Shown in pieces: positions 45,137 to 56,938 of a DNA stretch of 64,000 nt (position 1 is its first letter; the number at the start of each line of letters is the position of its first letter). Location: assembly GCF_000224145.3 (NCBI RefSeq), contig NW_004190398.2:280310-344309 (forward strand), given 5' to 3'. The notes beneath the pieces are model-generated. The model saw only the letters and a list, made by a program, of their open reading frames with translations. It did not search any database and was not told the origin of the DNA. This DNA comes from Ciona intestinalis. Lineage: Eukaryota > Chordata > Ascidiacea > Phlebobranchia > Cionidae. The position numbers and the translations under genes are program-made.

Positions 45137-45210
45137 GTATTTTCTAAATAAGGATATTCATGCTTGAAAAGACAGATTTTTTATATACCACAAGATTAGT
45201 TTTGTTGGTA

Positions 45211-45263
45211 GGGTTGGGTGTTGGGGTAATGGGCCAATCCGGGCCTAAATCTTAGGACCCATG
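45211..45263 (+). repeat. R2 repeat next to assembly gap
   Basis: gggttgggtgttggggtaat and ccgggcctaaatcttaggac; about 50 bp before the run of N. Confidence 0.55.
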
Positions 45264-45316
45264 GCGTGCCACTTTTGGAGACATCAGTCTTGGTGCTTGC
45301 TTTAAAATTAAATCAT

Positions 45317-45816
45317 NNNNNNNNNNNNNNNNNNNNNNNNNNNNNNNNNNNNNNNNNNNNNNNNNNNNNNNNNNNNNNNNNNNNNNNNNNNNNNNNNNNN
45401 NNNNNNNNNNNNNNNNNNNNNNNNNNNNNNNNNNNNNNNNNNNNNNNNNNNNNNNNNNNNNNNNNNNNNNNNNNNNNNNNNNNNNNNNNNNNNNNNNNNN
45501 NNNNNNNNNNNNNNNNNNNNNNNNNNNNNNNNNNNNNNNNNNNNNNNNNNNNNNNNNNNNNNNNNNNNNNNNNNNNNNNNNNNNNNNNNNNNNNNNNNNN
45601 NNNNNNNNNNNNNNNNNNNNNNNNNNNNNNNNNNNNNNNNNNNNNNNNNNNNNNNNNNNNNNNNNNNNNNNNNNNNNNNNNNNNNNNNNNNNNNNNNNNN
45701 NNNNNNNNNNNNNNNNNNNNNNNNNNNNNNNNNNNNNNNNNNNNNNNNNNNNNNNNNNNNNNNNNNNNNNNNNNNNNNNNNNNNNNNNNNNNNNNNNNNN
45801 NNNNNNNNNNNNNNNN
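45317..45816. other. Assembly gap of exactly 500 N
   Basis: A round-number run of N, so the true length is unknown. It interrupts the WD40 gene, whose remaining exons are not found after it. Neither R2 on its left nor the M1 end on its right helps anchor the join. Confidence 0.99.
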
Positions 45817-45843
45817 GTGTCCCATCTTCCCCACCCTTCAACT
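45817..45843 (+). mobile_element. Right end of an M1 MITE emerging from the gap
   Basis: gtgtcccatcttccccaccc then ttcaacta matches the right terminal repeat of M1; the left part lies in the N run. Confidence 0.75.
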
Positions 45844-46635
45844 ACATAACAGCTGTAATTAGGCCAATAATTAATATAACATTATTTTTAACAGTTACAT
45901 GCAAACATATCTGACCATTATTAAGTAGTACATTTATACCCAAATGCAAATGCCAATAAGCATTCTTGTTTTAAATAAATATTCTAAAAACTGGGTTGTA
46001 TTGCCGAAAACTTAAAAAAAAAAAAAAAAAAAAATTTAAACAGAAAACATTTGACTAGGAGTGAGTTTTATGACAAAGTTAAGCTTGAATTTAAATTGAA
46101 GGGATTTATAAGGATTTTGAATATAAACTGGTATGACAAAAAACGTGGTGCAGGTATGATTCTATTATGAAAGTTGACATAGCATACAAACAATTTATGA
46201 ATTCTCAAGCTTTTAAATTTAGTCACAAAATACGGTAATTTTTAGACCTATTTGAGACGAACCAATTTATTTTTAAAAATGCATGAATTAGATTTTACGT
46301 TTTACACAATGGGCCGAAACTTTTTAATAATTTTTGTTAAAAAGTGAAATTTTTGCGACTTACTTAATCCATTTGTATCATCAGTGGTAAAGTTTTTGAA
46401 ACCCTGTTTTAAAGTAAAACAAACTTAAATTACATTAAAAAATATAAACAACCGTAAATTTCAAAACAAATTTAAATTTAATCAAAAAAAATTTAAGCAA
46501 ATTTAAATTTCATTAAAAAAGAAATGACACAAATTTAAATTTTGTGGAAAAATTTAAATTTCTCCCCAAAACTTTAAATTTTATTGAAACAGAGCAGAAA
46601 AATAAGTAAAAAAGTTTAAAACTTAAAAATTTTAC
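45844..46635. other. AT-rich stretch between gap and TBC1D5
   Basis: No exon seen on either strand. Includes a poly-A run (about 46013-46034) and blocks of aaatttaaat-type sequence. The 3' UTR of TBC1D5 must start here, downstream of its stop at 46636-46638. Confidence 0.5.
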
Positions 46636-49600
46636 TTATTGAAGGGTTGCTTCGGTGGGTAAGTCACCCTCGTTGTTTAGATTTTTCGGACTTTCAAGTG
46701 GAGGCAGGGGAAGGTCCTCGAGACGAGATTTTAAGTTTTCTATGTTTGTGATCTCCTTGCTGTTTGCTGATTGGTTGAGATTTAATGAGCCGCGGAGAAT
46801 ATCACGAACCTGGAGTTTATCATGTGATTTTTTTCATGAATATAAAATATTCAAATTCACATAAAAAATTCCTATTGGTATTTTGTCCAGGATATTTTTT
46901 TCACAGCATGATCATAATTTGCATATGATGTGATCACGTGATCATGAAAGCTGTAGAATTCATAAGAATGAAAAAATTATGAAACATAAGGTTTGGGTTT
47001 GACTCATGAATATGAAACAATCATAGTTTCACGACTCATGAAAATTTCAGGATCTTATTTTCATGACTTATGAATATGAAGAAATCATGATTTTAAAACT
47101 CATGATTATGAAACAATCATAGTTTCATGATTCATGAATATGAAACAATCCTGTTTCACGACTCATAAATATTTTAATCACATTTTCATGATTCATGAAT
47201 ATGAAACAATCCTGTTTCACGACTCATAAATATTTCATGATCATATTTTTATGACTTATGAATAGAAAAAATTTCTGTTTCACAACTCATAAAAATTTTA
47301 ATCACATTTTCATGACTTATGAATATGAAACAACCTTAGTTTCACAACTCATAAATATTTCATGATCATATTTTCATGACCTACTTGTTTTAAACTCGCC
47401 AGCGCTAAAAACACTTCTTCCTTTTTCTTCGTGACACCACAATGTCCATTCTCTTCTTTAACTGAACCCTCATTGGAACTTTTATCCACTAGGTGATGCT
47501 GTAACAATCGAATATTCGCTTCTAACTTATCGGCGCAAAACAAACATTTCTGTTGCAAATCTTGATGTATCTCACGCATGTCTTCTAACTCGTCCTGTAA
47601 AAAAACAGCAAATTTTAAAAGAATTTCATAAATTTCAACTTTTTTGACTCGAAAGTATTAGAATTTTTACTAAATTTTACTTGATTTCAAATTTTTACTA
47701 AAAGAATTTTATTAATTCCAAACTTTACTACTTTGTAAATACAAGCTTTTAAAATACCTTAAAATTGTGTTTGAATTCGAATTAAATGATCACTTTTTAC
47801 TCAAAATGTTTTTTTTTTAATTTTTACTATTTGTAATTCAATAAATGACTATATATTCACAAAATTAAGGGTTTTGACATAAACTGCCAAGGTAAAACAA
47901 AAATTCAATCTAAACCATGCCTAAAAATGTTAAAAAACTCCATTTTCACATATTATTTTTTCTTTAATATAAACAAGCTTTGTAGTATTTATATTAAGTT
48001 AAAAAAAATAAATTTTTTATTCAATTTAATTTAAAAAAACAATTTATAATTAGAAAAAAACGCGTAACAAAAATTAAAAAATTAGAACTGAATTTTTCCT
48101 ACATTAGTTGAAGGAGGTTTTTCAAACGACGTTGATCGAGATTTTGGTCGATCTACTGGTGTGTTGAATTCTTAAATCAAAAACATTAATATAGGTTAAA
48201 TATTTTAAAAAATGCAGTATTTTAACTTGCTTTGACAATTTAAAACTACCATTTTTCTCCACCAACTGATGTAAAATTTTGGTACCCCCCTCAAAAAAAA
48301 TTGAGTAATATTTTGTTATTAAGGAATGTAATAAAAATACCATGTTACTTCTGCTACAGATAACTAATATGGACTAGTATGGCATCTCCAGTAGAAAGAC
48401 AATAACTTTATTCCAACAAATTATCTGCTATAAGGCGAAACTTATTCAGCGATTAACTGATAAAGTTTTATACTAACTAGAGGAGACAAAATGTTTATAT
48501 AGTGAAATGTCGTTTTAACACCCANNNNNNNNNNNNNNNNNNNNNNNNNNNNNNNNNNNNNNNNNNNNNNNNNNGTTGTTTTGCTCTTGATGCCCATTTC
48601 TTTGTTTTTAAATACTATGATCTTCGCTAACGTTTTTGAAGAGATCTATAAAATTATGTTATGTCTTAACAAATAAGTTTTACCTTGATACGTTGGTTTT
48701 TTTGCTGCTTTAGGAGTAGATACAGCTCGTTTAAATTCACTGAAAAGATTAATATTAGATATGCAAGCTAGACTATAGTCGTTTAGTCGTGACAAAATAC
48801 ATGGAACTTTGTATATAGCATAAATGGCTAAAAAGTAAAATTGTACAGGTGAGGTCCCACAGTGTGGCACGCCATGGGTCCTACAATTTAGGTCAGGATT
48901 GGCCCATTACCCCAACATCCAGGGTGAATAAATGAATGAATCTTACTTTATCCTTGTGTGGCTGAAAAACGACAGTCGTTATAACACGGGTGTTCATACA
49001 CCTCGTGTCAGCTTATGAGTTATCATGTATGTTACTTTGTGGGTAATTATTTTTTTGTTTTTTTTTTTATTTTTTTTATGTGTGGCTGATAATTTTGGAC
49101 AACCCATTAGTGACCACTGGGTTGGAGCAATTGCCTTTAAGTGTTTTGCCCAAGGAAACATACGCCAGACAAAGGGGTGCTATGGCATAGAGCTCAACAG
49201 TATAAAGAGCCTGCAAGATGGATCTAGCTTTTAATACACATGCGAATATCTTAAAGAGAAAAAAACAATATATAGTGGGGTGGGGGAAGATGGGACACCG
49301 TTTCATTCCATTTTTTGTCCCATTTGGTAGTAAACAAAAAGCATTCAAAAAATTATAAAATAGCATCCCCACAACTCCCATAGATCGTTGTTAATTGTTT
49401 AAAAAATGATCAGGATATTTGAATATTATGTGCTAAAAGTGTCCCGTCTTCTCTCACCCTACTATAAATGATTTTAAAAACCAATTACCAATTCAAAAAC
49501 TTTTAACATTATAACGATTGTATAAACAATTTGGTTTTTAAAATTAATTTAAAGTTACATATTTCGATTTTATTGCTGACAAAAATTCTTTAAAAAAATG

Positions 49601-52600
49601 AACTAACTTTCCAAAGTTGGAAAAGAGATTGTCAATTTTGAGCCCCGAAAAAATCCCATTGGAACTTTTGGTCTTTTTTACTGGTTGTTTCTCGGTTTGA
49701 CGTGGTTCGAACTTGAATCGACTGTGAGATGGACGACGATTGTTCTATTATGATGTCATAGTAGTTAACAAAAAGATATAAATATTGAATTTATGAGTTG
49801 GGTAAAAATTGGCCGTAAAAGTTTCACACATTATGTGGTAAAGTAAGGGGTGTTGGGTGTAAATTCCACCCCATGTTTCACACATTATGTGGTAAAGTAA
49901 GGGGTGTTGGGTGTAAATTCCACCCCATGTTTCACACATTATGTGGTAAAGTACGGGGTGTTGGGTGTAAATTTCACCCCATGTTTCACACATTATGTGG
50001 TAAAGTAAGGGGTGTTGGGTGTAAATTCTACCCCATATTTCACACATTATGTGGTAAAGTACGAGGTGTTAGGTGTAAATTCCACCCCATGTTTCACACA
50101 TTATGTGGTAAAGTACGGGGTGTTGGGTGTAAATTCTACCCCATATTTCACACATTGTGTGGTAAAGTACGAGGTGTTAGGTGTAAATTCCACCCCATGT
50201 TTCACACATTATGTGGTAAAGTACGGGGTGTTAGGTGTAAATTCCACCCCATGTTTCACACACAAAAAATTACCTTAGGGTCTCTATAATAAATAGCAAG
50301 ATGCACGATGTCAAAAATATCTTCAATTGGAGGATATTTCATTAATATCCTCATGCATGTGCAGTAGTCAGCAGCTAACACTGTAAAATAACATTCTATT
50401 TATCAAAAAAATAAAATAAGTTTAGTAAAAATTAGGAATATTGTATCTACACTCAAGTTAGGACAGACCACTACTCATAGCTTTGTTTTTCTAAAGATTA
50501 ACAGTCTTAAATACACAAAAAAAAAACAATTTGTATGTAGTAGTGGGAATATGGGACACTTTTTCATTACATTTTCTCGTTTCATTAGGTAGTAAATAAA
50601 GAACATGCAAAGAATTATAAAACCAAATTCTCGCAATGACAATAGACCGTTGGTAATTGTTTAAAACACAATCAGAAATTTTGGATATTATGTGCTAAAG
50701 GTGTCCCATCTTACCCCACATTACTGTATATATATGGTTTACTTTATTAATAGAGCAGGGGGTAATGGGATTTGCGTGTTTATGTAATGCATCTTACGAG
50801 TTATGTATGTTACTTCAAGGGTGATTACTATTTTTGAGGAATTTTTTTTTATGTATGGCTGATAATTTGGACAACCCATCAGTGACCACTGGGTTGGAGC
50901 AATTGCATTTATGTGTCTTGCCCAAGGACACATACCCCCACAATGGTAGCATTGACTGTAACAAGCCTTGAACCCATTACCTCTGGGTTAGAGGCAGGCG
51001 CGCTAACCACTTTGCCACGGCACAGGACAAATAGAATATACAGCAAGCACAATTAAACTTACACTGTTCTCTTATGTTAACCATTAATGCCACGAAAATA
51101 TAATCGACCAGATCTAAAGCAGAACTATCAGCAAACATGGTGTCCCACAACACAAGCAAATCTTGAAGGTCAAATTCTCGTCCAAATAATAATCGTACCC
51201 AACGCCTGTTGATAAGATGTGATTTAAAAATTTATGGTCTTTTTAGCGAGCTATGTATTTTCTAAGTGTTGTTTGAATATTGAACAAAATCTGGGGTGAC
51301 ATGCTTAAAATACAGTTACACTCATAGTTGTAAATGGTTTTTAACAAAAACAAAACAAAGACGCTACGAAACCTTTTTTTTTCGTAAGTCCACAAACACA
51401 AGAATCTTTTTTTCAAAATTATTAAATTTTAAAAAATTGTTAATATAGTTCAAGAGATAATGTATGATGACGTCATTAAATAGAATACCGAATCCCGTAA
51501 TTAGATCCAAACACAAAAGGATTCGAATCTCACGGATTCGATATTCTGTAATGTGCATCCCTAGTATAAATACAGTAACTCACAGTCCATAAACTTGAGG
51601 AATAATCTCCAATCTGCTGATATGATAATACAGTTCATGATCGTACGTAGCAAGCAGATCGTTATGGATTCGATTCAATTTGTTTGTTATTTCTAAAGGT
51701 GGTCCCGCATTATTCTCCTAAAAAAAAAATATTTTTTTTAGTATTTAATCTGTTACCTATGCCAGTACCACATACAAAATTTGTTTTTTAAAGTTTTTTT
51801 TACCAAAACCGGCACATATTTACAACAAAGCATAAAAAAATGTAAAATTTTACGAAAAATCCTAACTATTGCTGTCAGCTTTAACAATAAGTTAATAATT
51901 ACATTATCTGTTTTTTTTTAATTTTTTTTTTTTAATTTAGTTTGTACCTCAAGAATTTTTTTTTTTTTACATTAAAATTTTTTTTAATTTTATTTTTACC
52001 TCAGAAGGTTGGAAGGGTACTGTAGGTATGGGGTCATTGTTCTTAGCACACTCTAGTGGCAACTCCGGTTCAATTTCGTTGATTGAATACCACGGATTAG
52101 TTGATCTCATTAGTTGGCAGAACATTGTGCTTTGAAAATTATTTCTTAAATTTTGTATATATTATGTTTAATCATATGATAAGGTGGGGGTAAGATGACA
52201 CACCATCTTTTTCTCATCCAATTTGGTGGTAAACAAAGAACATACAAAGAAAAATGAACCGTATCCTCACAACTCCAATTGACCGTTGTTAGTTGTTTAA
52301 AACGTGATCAGGATATTTGGATATTATGTGCTAAAGCTGTCCCATCTTAACCCATTCTACTATAGATCATACTGTAGAACTAACAACCCATATTATAACT
52401 ATAGAGTTGGCAGTTGCACAAGGATAAATAAGTTACATTCATTCATGGTAATGCACTCTACAAAAGTAATACACTATACAACACCTAGGGATGCACATTA
52501 TAGAATTTCGAATCTATGAGATTCGAATCCTTTTGTATTCGAATCTAATTAAGGGATTCGGTATTCTGTTTAATGACGTCATCACACGTCATCTCATACA

Positions 52601-55600
52601 CTATATTAACAATTTTTGAAATTTAATAATTAAAAAAAAAATATTTTTGTGTTTGTGGGACTTTCGAGAGTAAACGTTTTACAACGTCTTTTCATAGCCT
52701 GCTATACGTTTCATGACGCAAAAACTACCCAATAGTACAATTTTTGATAATTTTACAGCTCATGATCCAACAAGGCTGCTATGAAAGAGTCAATAAACTG
52801 ACTTATGTGGGTAAAATTATTTTTTCCTATAAATACAAAAAGATTCGAAATTCTAGATTCGGAATTCTAGATTCGAAATAAAGTATTCTAGGATATCCTA
52901 GAATACCTAATTATTCTGTAATGTGCATCCCTAACAACACCTGTGTTTTATCATTAGCAATAAAAGCAGAATTTGTGCATTGAAATATAAAGTAAATACT
53001 TTTTGACTCGCACGCATTTAAAAACACAGGCAAATATTGACAATAATAGATGACTTAACAAATAAACACACAGGTTCTGCCATACATACTGTACATAAAA
53101 CGTTGTAGCCAGAACCAAAAAAGGGTCAGTCCGAACCAATGAACAATGTGAGCTGTATTTTGTAAAATCTTTTACACATGTTTTGAAACCTTTAAACCCC
53201 ACAAACTTAAAACTATAGTAAAGCTAAAGATATAACTATGTACAGCTATGCTGACTAGTTTTGTTATCTTTAAGTAGTTCACTTTTTCCTTTTTTTTATT
53301 TTTTTTATTCTCGCGTGCAACTTTATAGCAATAGCATAAGGCTCTGCGCTTGCCCCAGTTTTTAGATTTTCAGTGGATCGTCAAAAAAAGGGCGCTTGGG
53401 CAAGAGCATTTGAGCTCGGAAATCCCTACGGTGCAATTCTTGACAGCACATAGAATCTTAGAGAAACCAATATAATCCGTATCTCTAATTATCTAATATG
53501 TTATAACTTATAACAAACAGAAACAAGTTACTGACAATTTGATTACGATCGTTTTAAAAACACGGTGTGAATACACTAAAAACACAAATATACAACATAA
53601 ATATATATATATATTATATATACTTACTAAGCATCATTTTCCAAATACTTTTGTTGGAAAACAGTTTGAATAATCGGCCTGAAAAAAGTTGGCAATCATA
53701 AAAAACATGATACTGCACAAGAAAAAATATTATTGCACAAAGTGCTATAAATCTTAAAAAAATACATATTTTTTTATAATAATATATTTATGGTCTAAAA
53801 ATACGGCAAGCGGGTGCGGGACTTCACAAAAAATCTAAAAGTAGCAACTTACGGGAGTTCCCCCATTTCTTGGGTATGGAAAGCACCTTGTAGGTCACAA
53901 TGAAGAACAAACAGAATAGGAGCGAGAAGCTCATGCATTCCTTGTCTGTACGACAAGTTAGTATGCTCGCGTGCGTAGCAAAATAAAATATTTTCCATTG
54001 CGTGGCGTACGTCCTCTTTACTGAAGTAATCCATTTCTGGGAAACTGAAATATGAATGAATGAATGTAACTTACTTTATCTTCGCGTGGCCGGAAAACGA
54101 CAGTCGTTATCACACGGGTTTAACACCTCGTGCCAGCTTACGAGTTACCATGTATGTTACTTTGTGGGTGATTTTTTTTTTTTTCATTTTTTTATGTATG
54201 GCTGATAATTTGGACAACCCATTAGTGACCACTGGGTTGGAGCAATTTTCGTTAAGTGTCTTGCCCAAGGACACATACGCCCACAATGGTAGCAGCGATA
54301 GGCCTTGAATATTTGTAAAAACAAATTGTAAAATATATTTTTACAAGTTCTTAACTAGGTGGTAAGACCAGAGCTTTTAGAATATAATGTAAATTACATT
54401 ATGTAATTGCAATATAACAAAGCAATAATTTTTTTGCAATCCGGGACCTTGGATTAATAATTCCATCGGAACGTAGCTCTTAAAACTTAAAATATGTTTA
54501 AAGTTTCTGATATTAAAATTCAAACAAAATTAAACTAAAAGAACATTATTATTTCTATTTACATTTAAAAAAAATTAAAATTATAACTATTCCATTTAAA
54601 CTTAACTTAATGTAGGAGTTTATCAAAAAACAGTTATACTAAAGTACTGTTTAAACACACACTGTATGAGGGGGAAAGTCAAAACTTACGTTCGTCTTAC
54701 GTCTCGTTCAATATCGTTTCGAAGTTCTTTGTCTCGAAAATATTGAAGCCAGGTGCTCTAAGATAGAAATAAGATTTTTAGATAAAAATCTCTAAACTTT
54801 TAATTATGAATTTAATTTGCACATATTTAGGTTTGAATGAATGTAACTTGCTTTATCCTCGTGTGGCCGGTAAACGACAGTCATTATAACACAGGTGTTC
54901 ATACATCTTGTGCCAGCTTACGAGTTACCATGTAGTTTACTTTGTGTTCAAAATTTTTTAGAATTTTTTACTTTTTTATGCAAGTATGGCTGATAATTTG
55001 GACAACCCATTAGTGACCACTAGGTTGGAGCAGTCTTATACATATAGGCAAAAAACCTAGGGTGGCAGGATAGGCATGGCCTACCCTGGAATATTTAAAC
55101 TGCATTAAAGCAATAAGTTTTTCTTCAAAAAAATATGGATAAAACTATTCCTACATTCCCTATGTTTTTAGAAAAACGGGTATGGTTTTACAAATTCCAT
55201 TTTATGCAGATTGATATGAATTTTTTCCCGTATATATTCTATATTTATAAATTATTGCAGTATTAGGATAATACTGTTTATAAACTTCCAAATGTGCAAA
55301 GAATTTCCCCCCCAAAAAAAAAAATGTGGGCATTTCTCTTAAAAACATACAACTTTTTTTGCCTTTTTTTCCAATCTGATTAAAATAAAGTCATGTACAT
55401 CAGCATAAATAAATAAATGAATTGAAAGTTAAGATAATATATTTAATAATACTGGTTCAATGCAATTAATTAATTCCACTCACGTCATCGTTTTGTGATA
55501 AAGGATTTTCCACTTCAATATTGGAGGGTTGTTTCTCGGAATTCGGAATCGTAATATTTCTCTCTTTTATGACATCATACTCTGCACGGGACTTTACCAA

Positions 55601-56938
55601 TGCTGCTGGCCATTCACTTGTATTGTGAGGTAAACAATGCAAGAAAATCTAAAAATAATAAATTTATATATGTAGTCTGTATTATGAATAAATTCACGAA
55701 AAATATTTGTTTTGATTTCTGTGCTACTGGTATGGCAGTGCTCTTCAACCAGTGTGCACGGTGCATCCTAGAGTGCACCAAAATATGCCAGGGGTGCACC
55801 AGTGCAAAAGGGTATACAAGAGTGCACCACAAACTTCAACAATTTTCAGCAATAATATTTAGTTTTAAACATTTTTAACAAATTTAGCCACTTTTCTATC
55901 CCTTTTTTTATATGAATTCTATATCTTGCATCACTGGGAATTGCGAAACGGCATTAGTTTTTTGGTAAAACAAACAGGGGCTCATGAGTTCGTCGCAACA
56001 ACTTTAGGGGTTTACCAACCCAAAAAAGGTTGAAAAGCAGTGTGATAGGGCAATGACATTCATTATAACACGGATGTTCTGCTTCATACACCTCATGAAC
56101 ACTTATGAGTAACTTTTCTGACAATTTGGATAATAGTAAGAAAAGCTTTATTTGTCTCTTCGATTACGGTAGCAAAGATTTAGAAATATTTTTAACGAAT
56201 AGACAGGATGGGCTATAAAGACAAAACAACAGTTCGCTACACCTAGCAGACAAAAAATCATTAATTTTTCATTATTGTCAAGTTAAACTTGTATTAGAAA
56301 CAAAAGTGTGCATAAAGACACATAATTACTGGGTTAAACCAATTGCCACTAATAACACACATGTCAGCATGGCCCAGTCTGCAGAATATGGCAGTTATTA
56401 ATGAAAGGTGCAAGACGGTTATTTTTTACCCAGTGCAAGACGGTTATTTTTCACATGCTATATTTAAAAATTAATGTACATTCTTAAATCACATTAGGAA
56501 ATCCATCAATTGGATACAGATTTGGTTCATTGTTTAAATACTTGGCGTGCGTGGAACAAATTATGGCGTGCATGACCTTTTGTAAACAAATTTGTCCGTG
56601 CACCTGTCATACTCTGCAGACTGGAGCATGGCGCTTAAGGTACATACATGGCATGTTGCTTAAACTTTAAAGTCACTTTTTCCACATTATTTTCTTACCC
56701 TCCAACACACACTTCGAAAATGGCATCGTCTCAAACTGTGAGAGTACGTTTTGTATTTCAAATATTCAATCAAATTTTCATGCCCCTCAAAATAATCGTT
56801 CCATTGTTCAACGTAGCTGTTCACACCAGCCTGTTTCGTATCATGGGACAAATCAGACACCGCACTGGTACCGTTAGATTCCATAGCATTAATTGCAACT
56901 TTTGTGATCAATGCACATGCATGCGTTGCACCAACCAT
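46636..56938 (-). CDS. TBC1D5: TBC1D5 orthologue (Rab GAP)
   Basis: Rab GTPase-activating protein; in animals TBC1D5 binds retromer and acts on Rab7 at endosomes and autophagosomes. 624 residues; frame closes over 14 exons (5' to 3'): 56938-56699, 55648-55484, 54757-54690, 54044-53853, 53678-53628, 52129-52000, 51717-51584, 51205-51063, 50380-50274, 49744-49608, 48739-48684, 48170-48103, 47594-47385, 46809-46636. The ATG at 56938 has an in-frame TGA immediately upstream. The TBC domain starts near residue 60 (HFRSVCWRIFLHCLP). Both catalytic fingers are present: the arginine finger IERDVRR (54757-54690, continuing into TFPEMDYF) and the glutamine finger YRQGMHELL (54044-53853). RWVRLLFGREF and YCTCMRILMKYPP are further diagnostic. 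The C-terminal part is shorter than in vertebrates (about 795 residues in human). Confidence 0.93.
46900..47381. repeat. ~60-bp minisatellite in the last TBC1D5 intron
   Basis: Repeated modules of catgaatatgaaacaatc, tttcacgactcataaatatt and tcatgatcatattttcatga. The array runs to within about four bases of the splice donor at 47383-47384 of exon 47594-47385. Confidence 0.8.
48525..48574. other. Assembly gap of 50 N
   Basis: Lies inside a TBC1D5 intron between exons 48739-48684 and 48170-48103. No coding sequence is interrupted. Confidence 0.99.
48846..48933 (-). repeat. R2 repeat fused to S1 SINE
   Basis: aggtgaggtcccacagtgtg, ctacaatttaggtcaggatt and ggcccattaccccaacatcc are the complement of R2. 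It continues directly into a reversed S1. Confidence 0.65.
48938..49175 (-). mobile_element. S1 SINE, reverse, head missing
   Basis: tgaatcttactttatccttg, acgacagtcgttataacacg, agttatcatgtatgttactt, acaacccattagtgaccact and ccaaggaaacatacgcc match the complement of S1. Confidence 0.8.
49273..49464 (+). mobile_element. M1 MITE in TBC1D5 intron
   Basis: tagtggggtgggggaagatg at the left and tctctcaccctacta at the right. Full length. Confidence 0.86.
49821..50260. repeat. 54-bp minisatellite, about 8 units
   Basis: gtttcacacattatgtggta recurs at 49821, 49875, 49929, 49983, 50037, 50091, 50145 and 50199, each 54 bp apart, with few substitutions. The array ends about 15 bp before the TBC1D5 splice donor at 50272-50273. 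Because 54 is a multiple of three, long repeat-encoded frames stay open on both strands. Confidence 0.95.
50538..50725 (+). mobile_element. M1 MITE, diverged
   Basis: tagtagtgggaatatgggac at the left, catcttaccccacattact at the right; interior block ataaaaccaaattctcgcaa matches the family. Confidence 0.78.
50788..51026 (-). mobile_element. S1 SINE, reverse
   Basis: The tail side is partly lost. cccattacctctgggttaga, ggcgcgctaaccactttgcc are box B and box A regions reversed; ends at ccacggcac. Confidence 0.82.
51361..51563 (-). mobile_element. M2 hAT-like MITE, truncated reverse copy
   Basis: The end gtaatgtgcatcccta at 51548-51563 and cggattcgatattctgtaat match M2 at 52486-52933 reversed. 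The other half is missing. It ends about 20 bp from the donor of exon 51717-51584. Confidence 0.75.
52177..52363 (+). mobile_element. M1 MITE, diverged
   Basis: ataaggtgggggtaagatga at the left, cccatcttaacccattctac at the right; interior gtatcctcacaactccaatt. Confidence 0.8.
52486..52933. mobile_element. hAT-like MITE (family M2) with perfect 8-bp duplication
   Basis: Ends tagggatgcacatta and taatgtgcatcccta. The flanking octamer acaacacc occurs at 52478-52485 and 52934-52941, a perfect hAT-type target duplication. The interior carries nested palindromic attctag and gaattc motifs. 448 bp, no transposase. Confidence 0.93.
54052..54312 (-). mobile_element. S1 SINE, reverse, head missing
   Basis: tgaatgaatgtaacttactt, cgtggccggaaaacgacagt, acaacccattagtgaccact and acacatacgcccacaatggt; stops before the box B region. 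Abuts TBC1D5 exon 54044-53853. Confidence 0.83.
54832..55035 (-). mobile_element. S1 SINE, reverse, 5' truncated
   Basis: gaatgaatgtaacttgcttt, cgtgtggccggtaaacgaca and acaacccattagtgaccact. Ends at gttggagcag, so head and box regions are missing. Confidence 0.8.
55736..56042. mobile_element. hAT-like MITE with classical ends
   Basis: Left end cagtgctcttcaacc, right end ggttgaaaagcagtg. Flanks tggtatgg and tgataggg match at 6 of 8. The interior is rich in gtgcacc. Its apparent Cys-rich reading frame is a by-product of that repeat. Confidence 0.75.
56043..56130 (-). mobile_element. S1 SINE relic
   Basis: caatgacattcattataaca, cggatgttctgcttcataca and cttatgagtaac resemble the tail half of reversed S1. 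Confidence 0.5.

Noticed and set aside
45266..45862. Long frames of undetermined residues
   Set aside because: Artefact of the 500-N gap.
49873..50289. 138-codon + strand frame and 99-codon - strand frame of repeated 18-residue units
   Set aside because: Both are translations of the 54-bp intronic minisatellite; no start context, splice support or known domain.
55600..55878. Cys-rich 92-codon frame
   Set aside because: Lies in a hAT-like MITE whose gtgcacc-rich sequence produces the Cys residues.
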